From NCBI GenBank assembly GCA_965250115.1, contig CBDFNJ010000001.1:930001-994000 (forward strand): a stretch of 64,000 bases of DNA. Reading direction: 5' to 3'. This DNA is from CBDFHB01 sp965250115 (GTDB lineage Bacteria > Acidobacteriota > Vicinamibacteria > Marinacidobacterales > SMYC01). Below the pieces are notes generated by a model. The model was given only the letters and a program-made list of their open reading frames with translations. It was not told where the DNA came from and made no database searches. Shown here piece by piece: positions 42,621-52,217 of this stretch. Made by a program: the position numbers and the translations under genes. Positions within the stretch are counted from its first letter, which is position 1. Every line of letters begins with the position of its first letter.

Positions 42621-43943
42621 CTACCACGGAAGGTACTTGCCGATGGCGTCGATCTTGGACAGGTCGACGTAGATGACGGTTACCATGAGAAGAAGGAGCA
42701 TGACGAAGCCGATCTGCAGGATGCGCTCCTTGACCTGAAGGCTCATATCGCGACCGGCTAGACCTTCGAGGGCAATGATGGCCATGTGGCCTCCGTCGAG
42801 CAGGGGGATGGGGAGGAGGTTCAGGATCCCGAGATTCAGGCTCAGGAAGGCCATGAACATGAAGAGCTGACGCCCCCCCCGTCGTGCCGTCTCACCCGAA
42901 GCCTGCGCGATCCCGATTGGGCCCGACATCTGCCGGATCGAAGCGCGGCCGCTGACCAATCGGCCGAGCACCACGAACGTCAAGCGTGTGAAGCGAGTGG
43001 CCTCGCCGAGGGCAGCGCCGAAAGCCATGGCGGGATTTCGAATCTGGTGCAGCACCGTCGGAGCGGCGTTGAAGCCGATGCCGACCAGCCAGCGGTCGTC
43101 GGTCTCGTTGCGTTTCGGAGTCAAGGAGAAATCGAAAGGTGTTCCGTTTCGTAGCACACCGATGGTGACTTCTTTGCCCCCATGTGCCTCGATGGCTTCG
43201 ATGAGCTCCATGAAGTGAAAGATGGCCTTGTCGTCGACCTTCGCGATGAAGTCGCCTTCTCGGATCCCCGCCGCCTCTGCGGGGTAACCCTCGGTGAGAC
43301 TCGAGACCTGCGGTTGTACGGCCGGAAACAGTCCCGCATAGCCTGCTCCATCGTCTCCACGCGGCTCGATCGAAACGGCTCGGTCGATGGTCTCTCCGTC
43401 TCGAAGCAAGCTCATCGAGAGCGTGTCGTTGGCGCTCACGAGAATTCGATCGAGCGCGTCAATCCATGTCGCAACCGGAGCGCCATCGATCGCGACGATC
43501 CGATCACCGGCTAGAATTCCGGCACGGAGCGCGGGTGAGTCCTCGGCAACGAAGCGAACGACCGGAGGATCGTCGAGTCCCGCGGGGCGCTCGACGCCGA
43601 ACATGAACAGGACAGTGAGGACGAGGACCGCGAGTACGAGGTTCATCAGCGGACCCGCAAAGAGGATGGCAAGCCGCTCCCATTTGGATCGGCTCATGAA
43701 CTCACCTGGGTCACCCGTCGACTCGGCCGGATTGTCGCCCGCCATTTTCACGTAGCCACCGAGTGGGAGGACGCCGATTCGATACTCGGTATCACCCCAC
43801 GTTCGTCCGACGAGCTTCGGAGGAAATCCGAGGGAGAACACCTTGACCCGGACGCCCACCCATTTCGCGGTCAGAAAGTGGCCCGCCTCGTGGACGAATA
43901 CGAGAACGCCGAGAACGAAAACGAAAGCGAGAAGGGTCGTCAT
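42621..43943 (-). CDS. rseP: Site-2 protease RseP (M50)
   Basis: 440-aa membrane metalloprotease: FVHEAGHFLTAK (HExxH in the first helix), two PDZ domains (~115-200 and ~200-285), and NLLPIPLLDGGH (third zinc ligand) in a later helix. Cleaves anti-sigma factors and signal peptide remnants in the membrane. Encoded after dxr as in many genomes (uppS-cdsA-dxr-rseP). Confidence 0.94.
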   Translation of the reverse strand: MTTLLAFVFVLGVLVFVHEAGHFLTAKWVGVRVKVFSLGFPPKLVGRTWGDTEYRIGVLPLGGYVKMAGDNPAESTGDPGEFMSRSKWERLAILFAGPLMNLVLAVLVLTVLFMFGVERPAGLDDPPVVRFVAEDSPALRAGILAGDRIVAIDGAPVATWIDALDRILVSANDTLSMSLLRDGETIDRAVSIEPRGDDGAGYAGLFPAVQPQVSSLTEGYPAEAAGIREGDFIAKVDDKAIFHFMELIEAIEAHGGKEVTIGVLRNGTPFDFSLTPKRNETDDRWLVGIGFNAAPTVLHQIRNPAMAFGAALGEATRFTRLTFVVLGRLVSGRASIRQMSGPIGIAQASGETARRGGRQLFMFMAFLSLNLGILNLLPIPLLDGGHMAIIALEGLAGRDMSLQVKERILQIGFVMLLLLMVTVIYVDLSKIDAIGKYLPW

Positions 43944-43973
43944 GAAAGTCGGTACTCCGTCGTGTCGAGTTTG

Positions 43974-45137
43974 CTAAACAATCGCTATCGAGGACGCCGG
44001 AGAGCGAATGAGCTCCGTGGCTTGCTCCCGCGCCCAGCGGTCCGCATCAAGAACGGTGTCGAGGTCGCGAGCGGGCGTGGGATCGTGCCGGGACAAGGTC
44101 TCAGCGATGACTTCCGGAATCGAAAGAAAGCCGATACGCTCGTCCAGATAGGCTGCCACCGCTACCTCGTTGGCCGCATTGAGCGCGGCGGGCGCCGTAC
44201 CTCCTCGTTCGAGCGCCTCGTAGGCGAGTCGAAGGCATCGGAACCGCTCGAAGTCCGGGGGATGGAAGTCGAGTGTGAGCGGCCTGCCCAAGTCGAGCGG
44301 AGCCAAGTCGCTCTCGAGGCGCTCGGGATAGGTGAGCGCGTATTGAATCGGCAGCCGCATGTCGGTCACGCCGAGCTGCGCGATGAAGGAGCCATCCTCG
44401 AACTCCACCATCGAGTGGATAATGGACTGCGGCTGCACGACGACGCGCACCTGCTCGGCACCGACGTCGAACAGCCAACGGGCCTCGATGACCTCGAGCC
44501 CTTTGTTCATCATCGTGGCGGAGTCGATTGTGATCTTGGGCCCCATCTTCCACGTCGGGTGCTTCAAGGCCTTCGCCGGTGTCGCGTCGTGCATCTCCTC
44601 GAGGCTCGCCTCGCGGAACGGTCCACCGGATGCCGTGAGCCAAATGCGTTTCACCGGGTCGCGGCCATCGAGGCATTGATGGATGGCGTTGTGCTCGCTG
44701 TCGATCGGCAGGAGGTCGCTCCCCGAGGCCTCCACGGCTCGAGTCATTAGCTCACCCGCCATCACGAGAGTCTCTTTGTTTGCGAGGCCGACCGTCTTGC
44801 CCGCATCGATGGCGGCAAGCGTCGGCACGAGACCGACCGCACCGACCGTTGCCGAGACGACGAAGTCGCTCTCCGGCTGCGTCGCCGCGGCAACCAGTCC
44901 CAGAGCTCCGTGTCGGACATCGATCTGCGGGAACTCTCGGCTCAGCGCCTCAGCGTCAGACTCGCTCGCGACGCTCACGAGGCTGGGCCGAAACTTGGCG
45001 ATCTGTTTCTCGATCACGTCGATTCGTCGTCCCGCGGCGAGCGCGACGACGCGAAAGCGATCGGGAAATCGCTCTAGGACTCGCAGCGTATTCGTCCCGA
45101 CGGAGCCGGTCGATCCTAAGATGGCTATTCCTTTCAA
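43974..45137 (-). CDS. dxr: 1-deoxy-D-xylulose 5-phosphate reductoisomerase
   Basis: 387-aa MEP-pathway enzyme making 2-C-methylerythritol 4-phosphate with NADPH. N-terminal GIAILGSTGSVGTNTLRV, LANKETLVMAGELM, PIDSEHNAIHQCL (metal and substrate residues) and LTASGGPFR. TTG 45137 gives the family's normal start (LKGIAILGS read as MKGIAILGS); the frame could also start at TTG 45176 inside cdsA. A TACAAT box lies 9 bases before 45137. Confidence 0.94.
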   Translation of the reverse strand: MKGIAILGSTGSVGTNTLRVLERFPDRFRVVALAAGRRIDVIEKQIAKFRPSLVSVASESDAEALSREFPQIDVRHGALGLVAAATQPESDFVVSATVGAVGLVPTLAAIDAGKTVGLANKETLVMAGELMTRAVEASGSDLLPIDSEHNAIHQCLDGRDPVKRIWLTASGGPFREASLEEMHDATPAKALKHPTWKMGPKITIDSATMMNKGLEVIEARWLFDVGAEQVRVVVQPQSIIHSMVEFEDGSFIAQLGVTDMRLPIQYALTYPERLESDLAPLDLGRPLTLDFHPPDFERFRCLRLAYEALERGGTAPAALNAANEVAVAAYLDERIGFLSIPEVIAETLSRHDPTPARDLDTVLDADRWAREQATELIRSPASSIAIV

Positions 45138-45160
45138 CGTATCGCCATTGTAGCGGATCG

Positions 45161-45955
45161 TCAGGTGCTGACCCAACGGAGGTACAAGAGGAGCGCCGGG
45201 GAGGCGAAGAGCACGCTATCGAGGCGGTCAAGAATACCGCCATGGCCTGGAATGAGCGACGAAGCGTCTTTGACGCCTGCGGAGCGCTTGAGGAGCGACT
45301 CGAAGAGATCGCCCACCACACCGAGGCAGGAGAGAATGAGACCGAGGCCGGCCATCGTGAGGAGAGAAAGCGACGGAAAGAGCAAGGCCCGAAGCGCCAA
45401 GGCAGTCGCGAGAGAGAAACCGATGCCGCCGACGAGACCTTCGACGCTCTTCTTGGGACTCAGTACGGGTGCGAGGCGGTGACGGCCGAGGGCGCTGCCC
45501 ACGTAGTAAGCCCCCGTGTCACCCATCATCACGACCGCAAGAAGGAATACGATCCAGTGGCGCCCAGAAGAGTCCGGTTCCACCATGCGGATGCCGACGA
45601 GGCTTCCGAGCAGAAGCCCGACGTAGACGGTTGCGAATACGGTGGAAGCGGCCGCCCCGAGCCCATCCTGCGGGCTGCGGAAGAACACGGCTCCGAGTCC
45701 CACAGCGAGCAGGAGGAGGACTGCGACTGAAGTAATATCGGGTGCTCCCGGGTAGAAAGTGGCCACGAGCGCTGCGACGAATGGGTAGCCCAACGGAAGA
45801 GGGCGATGCCCGAGCTGTTGCATCATCGCCGAGAGCTCCCAAAAGCCGATGATGGCGGCGACGAGGACCAACACCAGAAACGAAGACGCCGGTCCGGCGA
45901 GGATGACGAGAAGGAGCAAGGGGACGGCGCCGAGCGCTGTCAGGATCCGGCGCAT
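45161..45955 (-). CDS. cdsA: Phosphatidate cytidylyltransferase
   Basis: 264 aa, 7-8 membrane helices, with the CDS signature in its C-terminal half (SPKKSVEGLVGG..., GVVGDLFESLLKRSAGVKD, PGHGGILDRLDSV). Makes CDP-diacylglycerol for phospholipid synthesis. It follows uppS by 6 bases. Confidence 0.95.
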   Translation of the reverse strand: MRRILTALGAVPLLLLVILAGPASSFLVLVLVAAIIGFWELSAMMQQLGHRPLPLGYPFVAALVATFYPGAPDITSVAVLLLLAVGLGAVFFRSPQDGLGAAASTVFATVYVGLLLGSLVGIRMVEPDSSGRHWIVFLLAVVMMGDTGAYYVGSALGRHRLAPVLSPKKSVEGLVGGIGFSLATALALRALLFPSLSLLTMAGLGLILSCLGVVGDLFESLLKRSAGVKDASSLIPGHGGILDRLDSVLFASPALLLYLRWVST

Positions 45956-45961
45956 GGGAGC

Positions 45962-46756
<795 letters not shown>

Positions 46757-46802
46757 GATGCTGATCTAAGTACTGTAGCACAACTCGTGCTACGCTTCGC
46801 CG

Positions 46803-48296
46803 GTGCCCCCGCTCCTCGTCGGCCTTCTTTGGCTGGCACTTGCCCTCACTCCGAGACACCAGGCGTGGCTCGAGGAGGAAGTCCACTTCATCGTCTCGTC
46901 GAACGAGCGGGAGCGATTCCTGGAGCCCCAGAGCGACGAGGCCCGGGATCGTTTCATCGAGCTTTTCTGGCGTAACCGCGATCGAAGTTTCGAAACGGCT
47001 TCGCGAAGCGCCCGTGAAACTCACGAGCTTCGCCTCGCCGAGAGCGACCGGTTGTTTGGGGGCGGTCGGCGTCGCGGACGTTTTACGGCGAGAGGTCGAC
47101 TCCATCAGCTTCTAGGGCCTCCGCGCTTTCGCGAGAGCTTCCAGCACGCTTCCCGGCTCGCGCCCGTCGAACTGTGGCACTACGCGGGCGTCACCGAGCC
47201 GTTTCTACCCGAATCGTTCTACCTGGTACTATTCCGACCGACGGCGGCCTCCGACTTTCGCATCTGGAATCCCGTGGGGGACGGCGTCGGAGCGCTCGTA
47301 GCCTCTCCTGAGCCCAGCCGCTTTTACCTCGAGCCCGGTCTGGAAGAGATCGCGCGGGTCGACCCCGAGCTCGCCATGGCCGTTCGGAGCCTCGTTCCGG
47401 GGGAGGACTCCTCGCCGCGAGCGCTCTCCCTTCTTGCGAGCCTCGAGGCGTTTTCCGATCTCGCCGATCGCCATCGCCGCGATTTGGAGAGGGTGCGCTC
47501 GACGTCGAGCTTTCGCCGGCTCGGGGGAGCTCTCGGCCTGCGCGTCGTGCCGGACGACGCGGGGGTTTCGGAGATCCATTACACGCTCGAGCTTTCTCCC
47601 CGCGACACGGCGTCTCTCGTCTGGGACCTCATCGAGGAGCGCCACAGGACAAACGTGACGCTTGTTGGGCGGCTCGTAACGGAAGCGGGCGAGCGGGAGC
47701 GCTGGGCGGATCGAATCGAGCTCGATGTGAGCGCGCGGGAGTGGGACGCGCTGTCGAAAACGCCCCTCCGCTTCCAGGGACGTCGTCTGCTCGACGCTTC
47801 GGATCGACGCTTCGAGCTGACCCTGGTCAGTGCGGACGGTGCTTCCGTCGTTCTGACGGAAAGCCTCTCGCCTTTGCCGCCGTCGCCTACGACATCAGGA
47901 TCGGCGCGAATCGTCGAGCGCGTTCGTACGACGGAGGAGGAAGCACGCTACCGGCGCGAACGCGGGCTCGCCTTCGCCCGCCGCGGCGAGCGGGCTCGGG
48001 CCATCGACGAGCTCTCCGCGGCGAGCGATTTGACTCCGGAGGAGCTCGATGTGCATCTCGAGCTCGCAGCTCTGCTCTTTGCGGAAGCGAGGCATGCCGA
48101 TCTCGTAGCGCATCTCGAGCCGCTTCTGGAGCGCTTCAGTGAGGAGCCTGACATCTTCCTCTGGCTCGCGGCCGCTTCGGAAGCGCTCGGAAACTGGGAG
48201 GAGGCGGTTCGGTTCTACGAGCGCGCGGACGAGCTCGTTCCCGAAAGCCCCCAGATTCGAGCTCGACTCGAGGAAGCCAGGCGGCACCTTCCCTGA
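46803..48296 (+). CDS. GWxTD-domain protein with C-terminal TPR
   Basis: 497 aa. Starts with a short hydrophobic segment (LLVGLLWLALALTP), then the GWxTD-type block WLEEEVHFIVSSNERERFLE...RFIELFWRNRDRSF, found mainly in Acidobacteriota and Bacteroidetes, a middle beta-rich region, and TPRs at ~395-495 (GLAFARRGERARAIDELSAA). Probably periplasmic or membrane-associated; function unknown. GTG start, TACGCT 6 bases upstream, no Shine-Dalgarno. Divergent from uppS. Confidence 0.75.
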   Translation: MPPLLVGLLWLALALTPRHQAWLEEEVHFIVSSNERERFLEPQSDEARDRFIELFWRNRDRSFETASRSARETHELRLAESDRLFGGGRRRGRFTARGRLHQLLGPPRFRESFQHASRLAPVELWHYAGVTEPFLPESFYLVLFRPTAASDFRIWNPVGDGVGALVASPEPSRFYLEPGLEEIARVDPELAMAVRSLVPGEDSSPRALSLLASLEAFSDLADRHRRDLERVRSTSSFRRLGGALGLRVVPDDAGVSEIHYTLELSPRDTASLVWDLIEERHRTNVTLVGRLVTEAGERERWADRIELDVSAREWDALSKTPLRFQGRRLLDASDRRFELTLVSADGASVVLTESLSPLPPSPTTSGSARIVERVRTTEEEARYRRERGLAFARRGERARAIDELSAASDLTPEELDVHLELAALLFAEARHADLVAHLEPLLERFSEEPDIFLWLAAASEALGNWEEAVRFYERADELVPESPQIRARLEEARRHLP

Positions 48297-48522
48297 AAGC
48301 CTCGTCGGAAAATCTGATACGCGAGGATGAGCTCTCCGAAGTACATGAAGACCTGGAGTTTCCGCGCCTCGGGTCGCGGCGAGCGTCTATCGCTCGTCGG
48401 ATCGTCTTACAACCTAACCGCGGTTGCGCCCGCTCGCTTTTACCGCGAAACAGTTGAAACAAAAAGTGATGGCTATGAATCCTCTTCACTGGCACGTGGG
48501 TTGCGGGTCAGGAACACTCGAC

Positions 48523-49239
48523 GTGAAGAACAGAGCTCGATTCGTCGTTCCTGCGGCGCTCACGGGCCTGCTCGCTGCGGGCCAACTGTCCGCCACCGTG
48601 CTGACGTTCGATGAGCCCCTCTTCGACCACGGTACGGTCGTGAATGAGCACTACGCTTTTCTCGGGGTCCACATCAGCGCGATCAACTACAACCGGTCAT
48701 TCCATTTGGCGACGGCCTTCGACACGATGGAGTCGGGTACCGAAGATTCGGATCTGGAGTGGGAGTTCGACGGAGGCAATGCCCAGACCACCGTTCTCGA
48801 CAACGTTCTCATCCTGAGCGAGCGTGACGATTTCGACGAGGGCATCGTCGATCGACCGGACGACGAAGGAAGGCGAGTCGCCGGCGAGCTGATTTTCGAT
48901 TTCGACCAAGTCCAGAGCATCATTGGATTCCACGTTCTCGATGTCGAGCGGGGACCCGAAGTCGACGAAAGCGCCCTCTTGTTCTATCTCAACAACGTGC
49001 TGGTCGATTCCGTGCCTTTTGCTGCCCTGCCCGGCATGACTCCCGGGATCGTATTTGCCGACAACTACGCCAACGTCGTGAATCCCTTTGCGCCCGCTTC
49101 TGAATACGATCGTGTCGTATTCCTCATGGGAGGCTCGGGCGCCATCGACAACGTCGTTTTTGGGATACCGGAGCCTAGCGTCTGGTTCCTTGGTCTCTCA
49201 GGCCTATCGCTCTTCGTGCGTCGGCGAGGCTCTCGCTAG
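48523..49239 (+). CDS. PEP-CTERM sorting-domain protein
   Basis: 238 aa. Signal peptide (MKNRARFVVPAALTGLLAAG, Ala cleavage near LSA-TVLTF), a beta-rich body, and the C-terminal PEP-CTERM tripartite tail: IPEPSVWFLGLSGLSLFVRRRG (split: IPEPSVWFLGLSG, LSLFVRRRG). Exported, then processed by an exosortase and likely placed on the surface or in the biofilm matrix. GTG 48523 is chosen because it gives this signal peptide and follows AGGA; ATG 48469 would add 18 residues without a Shine-Dalgarno. No exosortase gene is in the window. The 225 bases before it contain only hairpins. Confidence 0.8.
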   Translation: MKNRARFVVPAALTGLLAAGQLSATVLTFDEPLFDHGTVVNEHYAFLGVHISAINYNRSFHLATAFDTMESGTEDSDLEWEFDGGNAQTTVLDNVLILSERDDFDEGIVDRPDDEGRRVAGELIFDFDQVQSIIGFHVLDVERGPEVDESALLFYLNNVLVDSVPFAALPGMTPGIVFADNYANVVNPFAPASEYDRVVFLMGGSGAIDNVVFGIPEPSVWFLGLSGLSLFVRRRGSR

Positions 49240-49276
49240 ACTTCCACCATTAGCTGATCTATCAAAGGAGCCACCG

Positions 49277-49362
49277 GGACCGAAAATCGTCAATCACACC
49301 CCTCGGCCCAGCCCCCCTTCTCCTTGACTCGAGGAGGAGGGGGGCTGCGATCGTTTCGGTCC
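49277..49362. terminator. Long hairpin between convergent genes
   Basis: A 15-bp stem (49310-49324 with 49332-49346, one G-T pair) nested in an outer 9-bp stem (GGACCGAAA 49277-49285, TTTCGGTCC 49354-49362). No T-run. Sits between the PEP-CTERM gene and truA stops and may end both. Confidence 0.6.
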
Positions 49363-50120
49363 TACAAGGCCGCTCGAGTGCCCGGTTCGTAGCTCACACC
49401 TTCCAAGTGGAGACCCTGGGGGGGTGCCGTGGGCCCCGCCTGGGTCCTATCCCGAGAATCGAGGATCGCGACCATCGAGCAAGCGCTCGTCTTCTTCCGT
49501 CCCACCTCGAGCATCGTCCCCACGAGGTTGCGCACCATGTGGTGCAGAAAGCCCGAGGCAACCACCTGGTAGACCAGCTCGCCCTCCTCCTCCACCCATT
49601 CGGAAACGCTCACGACACGCGTGGTCGTTTTTGCGTTGCATGCCGCGGCGCGAAATGCCGCAAAATCGTGCTTCCCGAGGAACTTGGCGGCGGCCTGCCG
49701 CAGGCCGTCGCGGTCGAGGTCATGGGGATAGTGGAGCGTGAATCGGTTTCGGAAGGGCGACGCCAATGGGGTCGGGTCGAGGTAGTAACGGTACGTCTTG
49801 GACCGGGCTGAATAACGCGCGTGGAATGTGGCATCGACTTCCGCGACACCGAGGACGCGAATGTCTGAAGGGATGAGGGTATTCAAGCCCTTGACCATAC
49901 CTTCGGGGGGAATGGCTCGCTCCAGATCGAAGTGGGCGACCTGACCGCGCGCATGGACGCCGGCATCCGTACGGCCCGCGCCCGTCACCCGAACAGGCTT
50001 TTTGGCCATGCGGCCGAGGGCTTTCTCGAGCTCGCCTTGAATAGTGCGAGCTTCGGGTTGCAGCTGCCAGCCGTGATAGGCGGTTCCGTCGTAGGCGAGG
50101 ACCATCTTGCAGCGGGGCAT
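49362..50120 (-). CDS. truA: tRNA pseudouridine(38-40) synthase
   Basis: 252 aa: AYDGTAYHGWQLQPEARTIQGELE and the catalytic Asp in RVTGAGRTDAGVHARGQVAHF, with SMTYRYYL-like KTYRYYLDP. Modifies the anticodon arm of many tRNAs. TAGAAT lies 5 bases before the ATG and no Shine-Dalgarno site is seen. Confidence 0.94.
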   Translation of the reverse strand: MPRCKMVLAYDGTAYHGWQLQPEARTIQGELEKALGRMAKKPVRVTGAGRTDAGVHARGQVAHFDLERAIPPEGMVKGLNTLIPSDIRVLGVAEVDATFHARYSARSKTYRYYLDPTPLASPFRNRFTLHYPHDLDRDGLRQAAAKFLGKHDFAAFRAAACNAKTTTRVVSVSEWVEEEGELVYQVVASGFLHHMVRNLVGTMLEVGRKKTSACSMVAILDSRDRTQAGPTAPPQGLHLEGVSYEPGTRAAL

Positions 50121-50246
50121 GCCTCATTCTAGCCAGACTTCCCTCGCCCCGCCTCCATCCCCGTACTAAAATGGCGGGTTCCAGGGGAACTTGGAGCCGC
50201 TGCCTCACGTAAAATCGTACTGAATTCCTTTGCAACGAGGAGCCAC

Positions 50247-51788
50247 ATGAAACCGAACCGACTTTCGAGCCTCACCCTTTCGTGTCTGGCCACCATTGTC
50301 CTCTCTGGACGGGCCAACGCGCAGGAGCCAGTCCTAATTAGCTTGGCACGCGCGATCGAGATGGCGCTCGAGAACAACCTCGATATCGTCGTCTCTCGAT
50401 TGGATACTCAATTTCAGGCAGAGGGCGTTGCCTCGGCACGCGGGGTCTACCAACCCGTCCTTTCGGCGAGCTTCAACAATCGCGATAGCAGGTCTCCCGC
50501 TCAGACCCAGCTCGAAGGTGCGCAGACACTGTCCAGTACCCGGGCGAACTACGATTTCACGTGGCAGCAGGAGCTCTCCACGGGAGGCCGCTATAACGTC
50601 GTCTGGCAGAATGTGCGTTCGACGACCAACAGTGCCTTTGCGGGGTTCAACCCTCTCTACGATGCGGCGGTGAGCGGGCAGATTAGTCAGCCGCTCCTGC
50701 AGAACTTCCGCTACGACCCCAACAAGCAACGACTCATTGCCGCTCAGAACGGCGAGAGGATCTCCCGCAGTCAATTCGAGATTCAGGTGATGGATGCCGT
50801 AAGGGACGTCGAGTTCGCCTATTGGGATCTCGTTTTTGCGATTCGGGATCTCGAAGTCGCCCAGAAATCGGTCGAGCTCGCTCAGGATCTCTTACGCAAC
50901 AACCGAATCCAAGTCGAGGTCGGGACGATGGCGCCGATCGACGTCTTGGAGGCCGAGGCAGAGGTTGCGGTCCGGGAGGAGGCCGTGATCCTCGCCGAAG
51001 AGGCGATTTACCTGAACGAGGATTCTCTCAAGCGGTTCATCAACGATCCCGAATCCGGTGATTTCTGGGGAAGCGACTACGTTCCTCAGGACGAGCCCAC
51101 CGTCGAGCCGTACGAAATCGACCTCGAGGACGCGGTTCGCGTCGCTCTCGAGAGGCGACCCGTCCTCGAGCAGTCGCGCGTGGGGCTCGAGACCCGCGAC
51201 TACGACGTTCGTTTCACGAAGAATCAGATGCAACCGCAAGTTGACGTCGTGGGATCGGTGGCACTCAACGGCATTGGAGGACGGCAGCTTGTTCGAGAAG
51301 ATTTCGCGGGCCAGCCGAGCGTCATCATTCCCGGCGGCTACGGCGACGCTATGGACCAGCTGTTCGGCGGTGATTTCCGGGACTGGTCCCTCGGTCTCGA
51401 GGTCTCCTATCCGCTCGGCAATTCCCAGGCGGCCGCGTCTCACGCTCAGGCCCAGGTCGCGGAGCGACAGCAACAAGCCCGGATCGACTCCGCGGAGCTC
51501 GGCGTTGCTCAGGAGGTTCGCCAGACTGCCCGCTTCGTGCAAACGAATCGCAAGCGCATCGATGCGACCCGCGTCGCGCGCGAGCTGGCGGATCGGCGTC
51601 TCGACGCGGAACAAAAGAAGTTCGAGGTCGGGATGTCGACGAGCTTTTTCATCGTGCAGGCGCAGCGCGATCTGGCGCAAGCGAGGGCGAACGAGCTGCG
51701 CGCGCTCATCGACTACATCAAGGCGATTGCCGCTTTCGAGCGCGCCCGTGGTACCATTCTCGATCGCGCCAACGTCGGCGTTCGCTGA
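50247..51788 (+). CDS. TolC-family outer membrane efflux protein
   Basis: 513 aa: signal peptide (KPNRLSSLTLSCLATIVLSG...ANA-QEP) and two OEP repeats of long helices and two-strand barrels (ISLARAIEMALENNLDIVV..., DAVRVALERRPVLEQSRV...). Likely the outer-membrane exit duct of an efflux pump or secretion system. No inner-membrane partner gene adjoins, so it may serve several. GAGGAGCCAC precedes the ATG. Confidence 0.88.
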   Translation: MKPNRLSSLTLSCLATIVLSGRANAQEPVLISLARAIEMALENNLDIVVSRLDTQFQAEGVASARGVYQPVLSASFNNRDSRSPAQTQLEGAQTLSSTRANYDFTWQQELSTGGRYNVVWQNVRSTTNSAFAGFNPLYDAAVSGQISQPLLQNFRYDPNKQRLIAAQNGERISRSQFEIQVMDAVRDVEFAYWDLVFAIRDLEVAQKSVELAQDLLRNNRIQVEVGTMAPIDVLEAEAEVAVREEAVILAEEAIYLNEDSLKRFINDPESGDFWGSDYVPQDEPTVEPYEIDLEDAVRVALERRPVLEQSRVGLETRDYDVRFTKNQMQPQVDVVGSVALNGIGGRQLVREDFAGQPSVIIPGGYGDAMDQLFGGDFRDWSLGLEVSYPLGNSQAAASHAQAQVAERQQQARIDSAELGVAQEVRQTARFVQTNRKRIDATRVARELADRRLDAEQKKFEVGMSTSFFIVQAQRDLAQARANELRALIDYIKAIAAFERARGTILDRANVGVR

Positions 51789-51833
51789 CGACAATCTGTC
51801 TATTCAAACGGACGGTTTCTCTTCGCGCTCGGC

Positions 51834-51862
51834 TTGACAGACCTGGCTCCCTCGCATAAGTT
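51834..51862 (+). promoter_or_regulatory. Sigma-70 promoter of 63-aa gene
   Basis: TTGACA (51834-51839), 17-base spacer, TAAGTT (51857-51862); about 45 bases before the ATG at 51912. Confidence 0.6.
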
Positions 51863-51911
51863 GTTAGGCACTTCATGCAACGACCTACATCAACCGCGAA
51901 GGGAGTTTGAC

Positions 51912-52103
51912 ATGGCAAAGTCCAGCAAGTCCCCCACTCCGGAGTTCTTGGCGACGCGTCGCCAAAGGATTGCTGAGATGGCTGACCGGCGTCTGCAAAA
52001 GCAACGGCTCATAAGGGCCCCCGGAATCTCGAGTCACGGAACGAACAAAGTGATCGCTCCCGCCTCGCTTCCGGGCCGTGCTTCGGCATCGACGCAGAAC
52101 TAG
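51912..52103 (+). CDS. Small basic hypothetical protein (63 aa)
   Basis: 63 aa, Lys/Arg-rich in the first half (MAKSSKSPTPEFLATRRQRI...MADRRLQKQRLIRAP), no signal peptide or Cys. No family recognised. It has its own promoter and GAAGGGAG 6 bases before the ATG, so it is probably expressed. An upstream in-frame ATG (51834) would start inside the promoter and is rejected. Confidence 0.6.
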   Translation: MAKSSKSPTPEFLATRRQRIAEMADRRLQKQRLIRAPGISSHGTNKVIAPASLPGRASASTQN

Positions 52104-52188
52104 CGGTAGCTTTTTCTCGAGCCCTCCTCACCCCTCCCTGCCTCGTTCGAGGTCCTGCTTTTCGATGGTTTGTTCCAATAGTTAAAGT

Positions 52189-52217
52189 AAAACTATAGCT
52201 ATAGCTATACCGTTTTA
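52189..52217 (-). terminator. AT-rich palindrome at yheT stop
   Basis: Self-complementary TATAGCTATAGCTATA (52194-52209) flanked by AAAAC/GTTTT. On the minus strand it overlaps and follows the yheT stop and is followed by TTTT. A weak terminator is possible. Confidence 0.4.
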
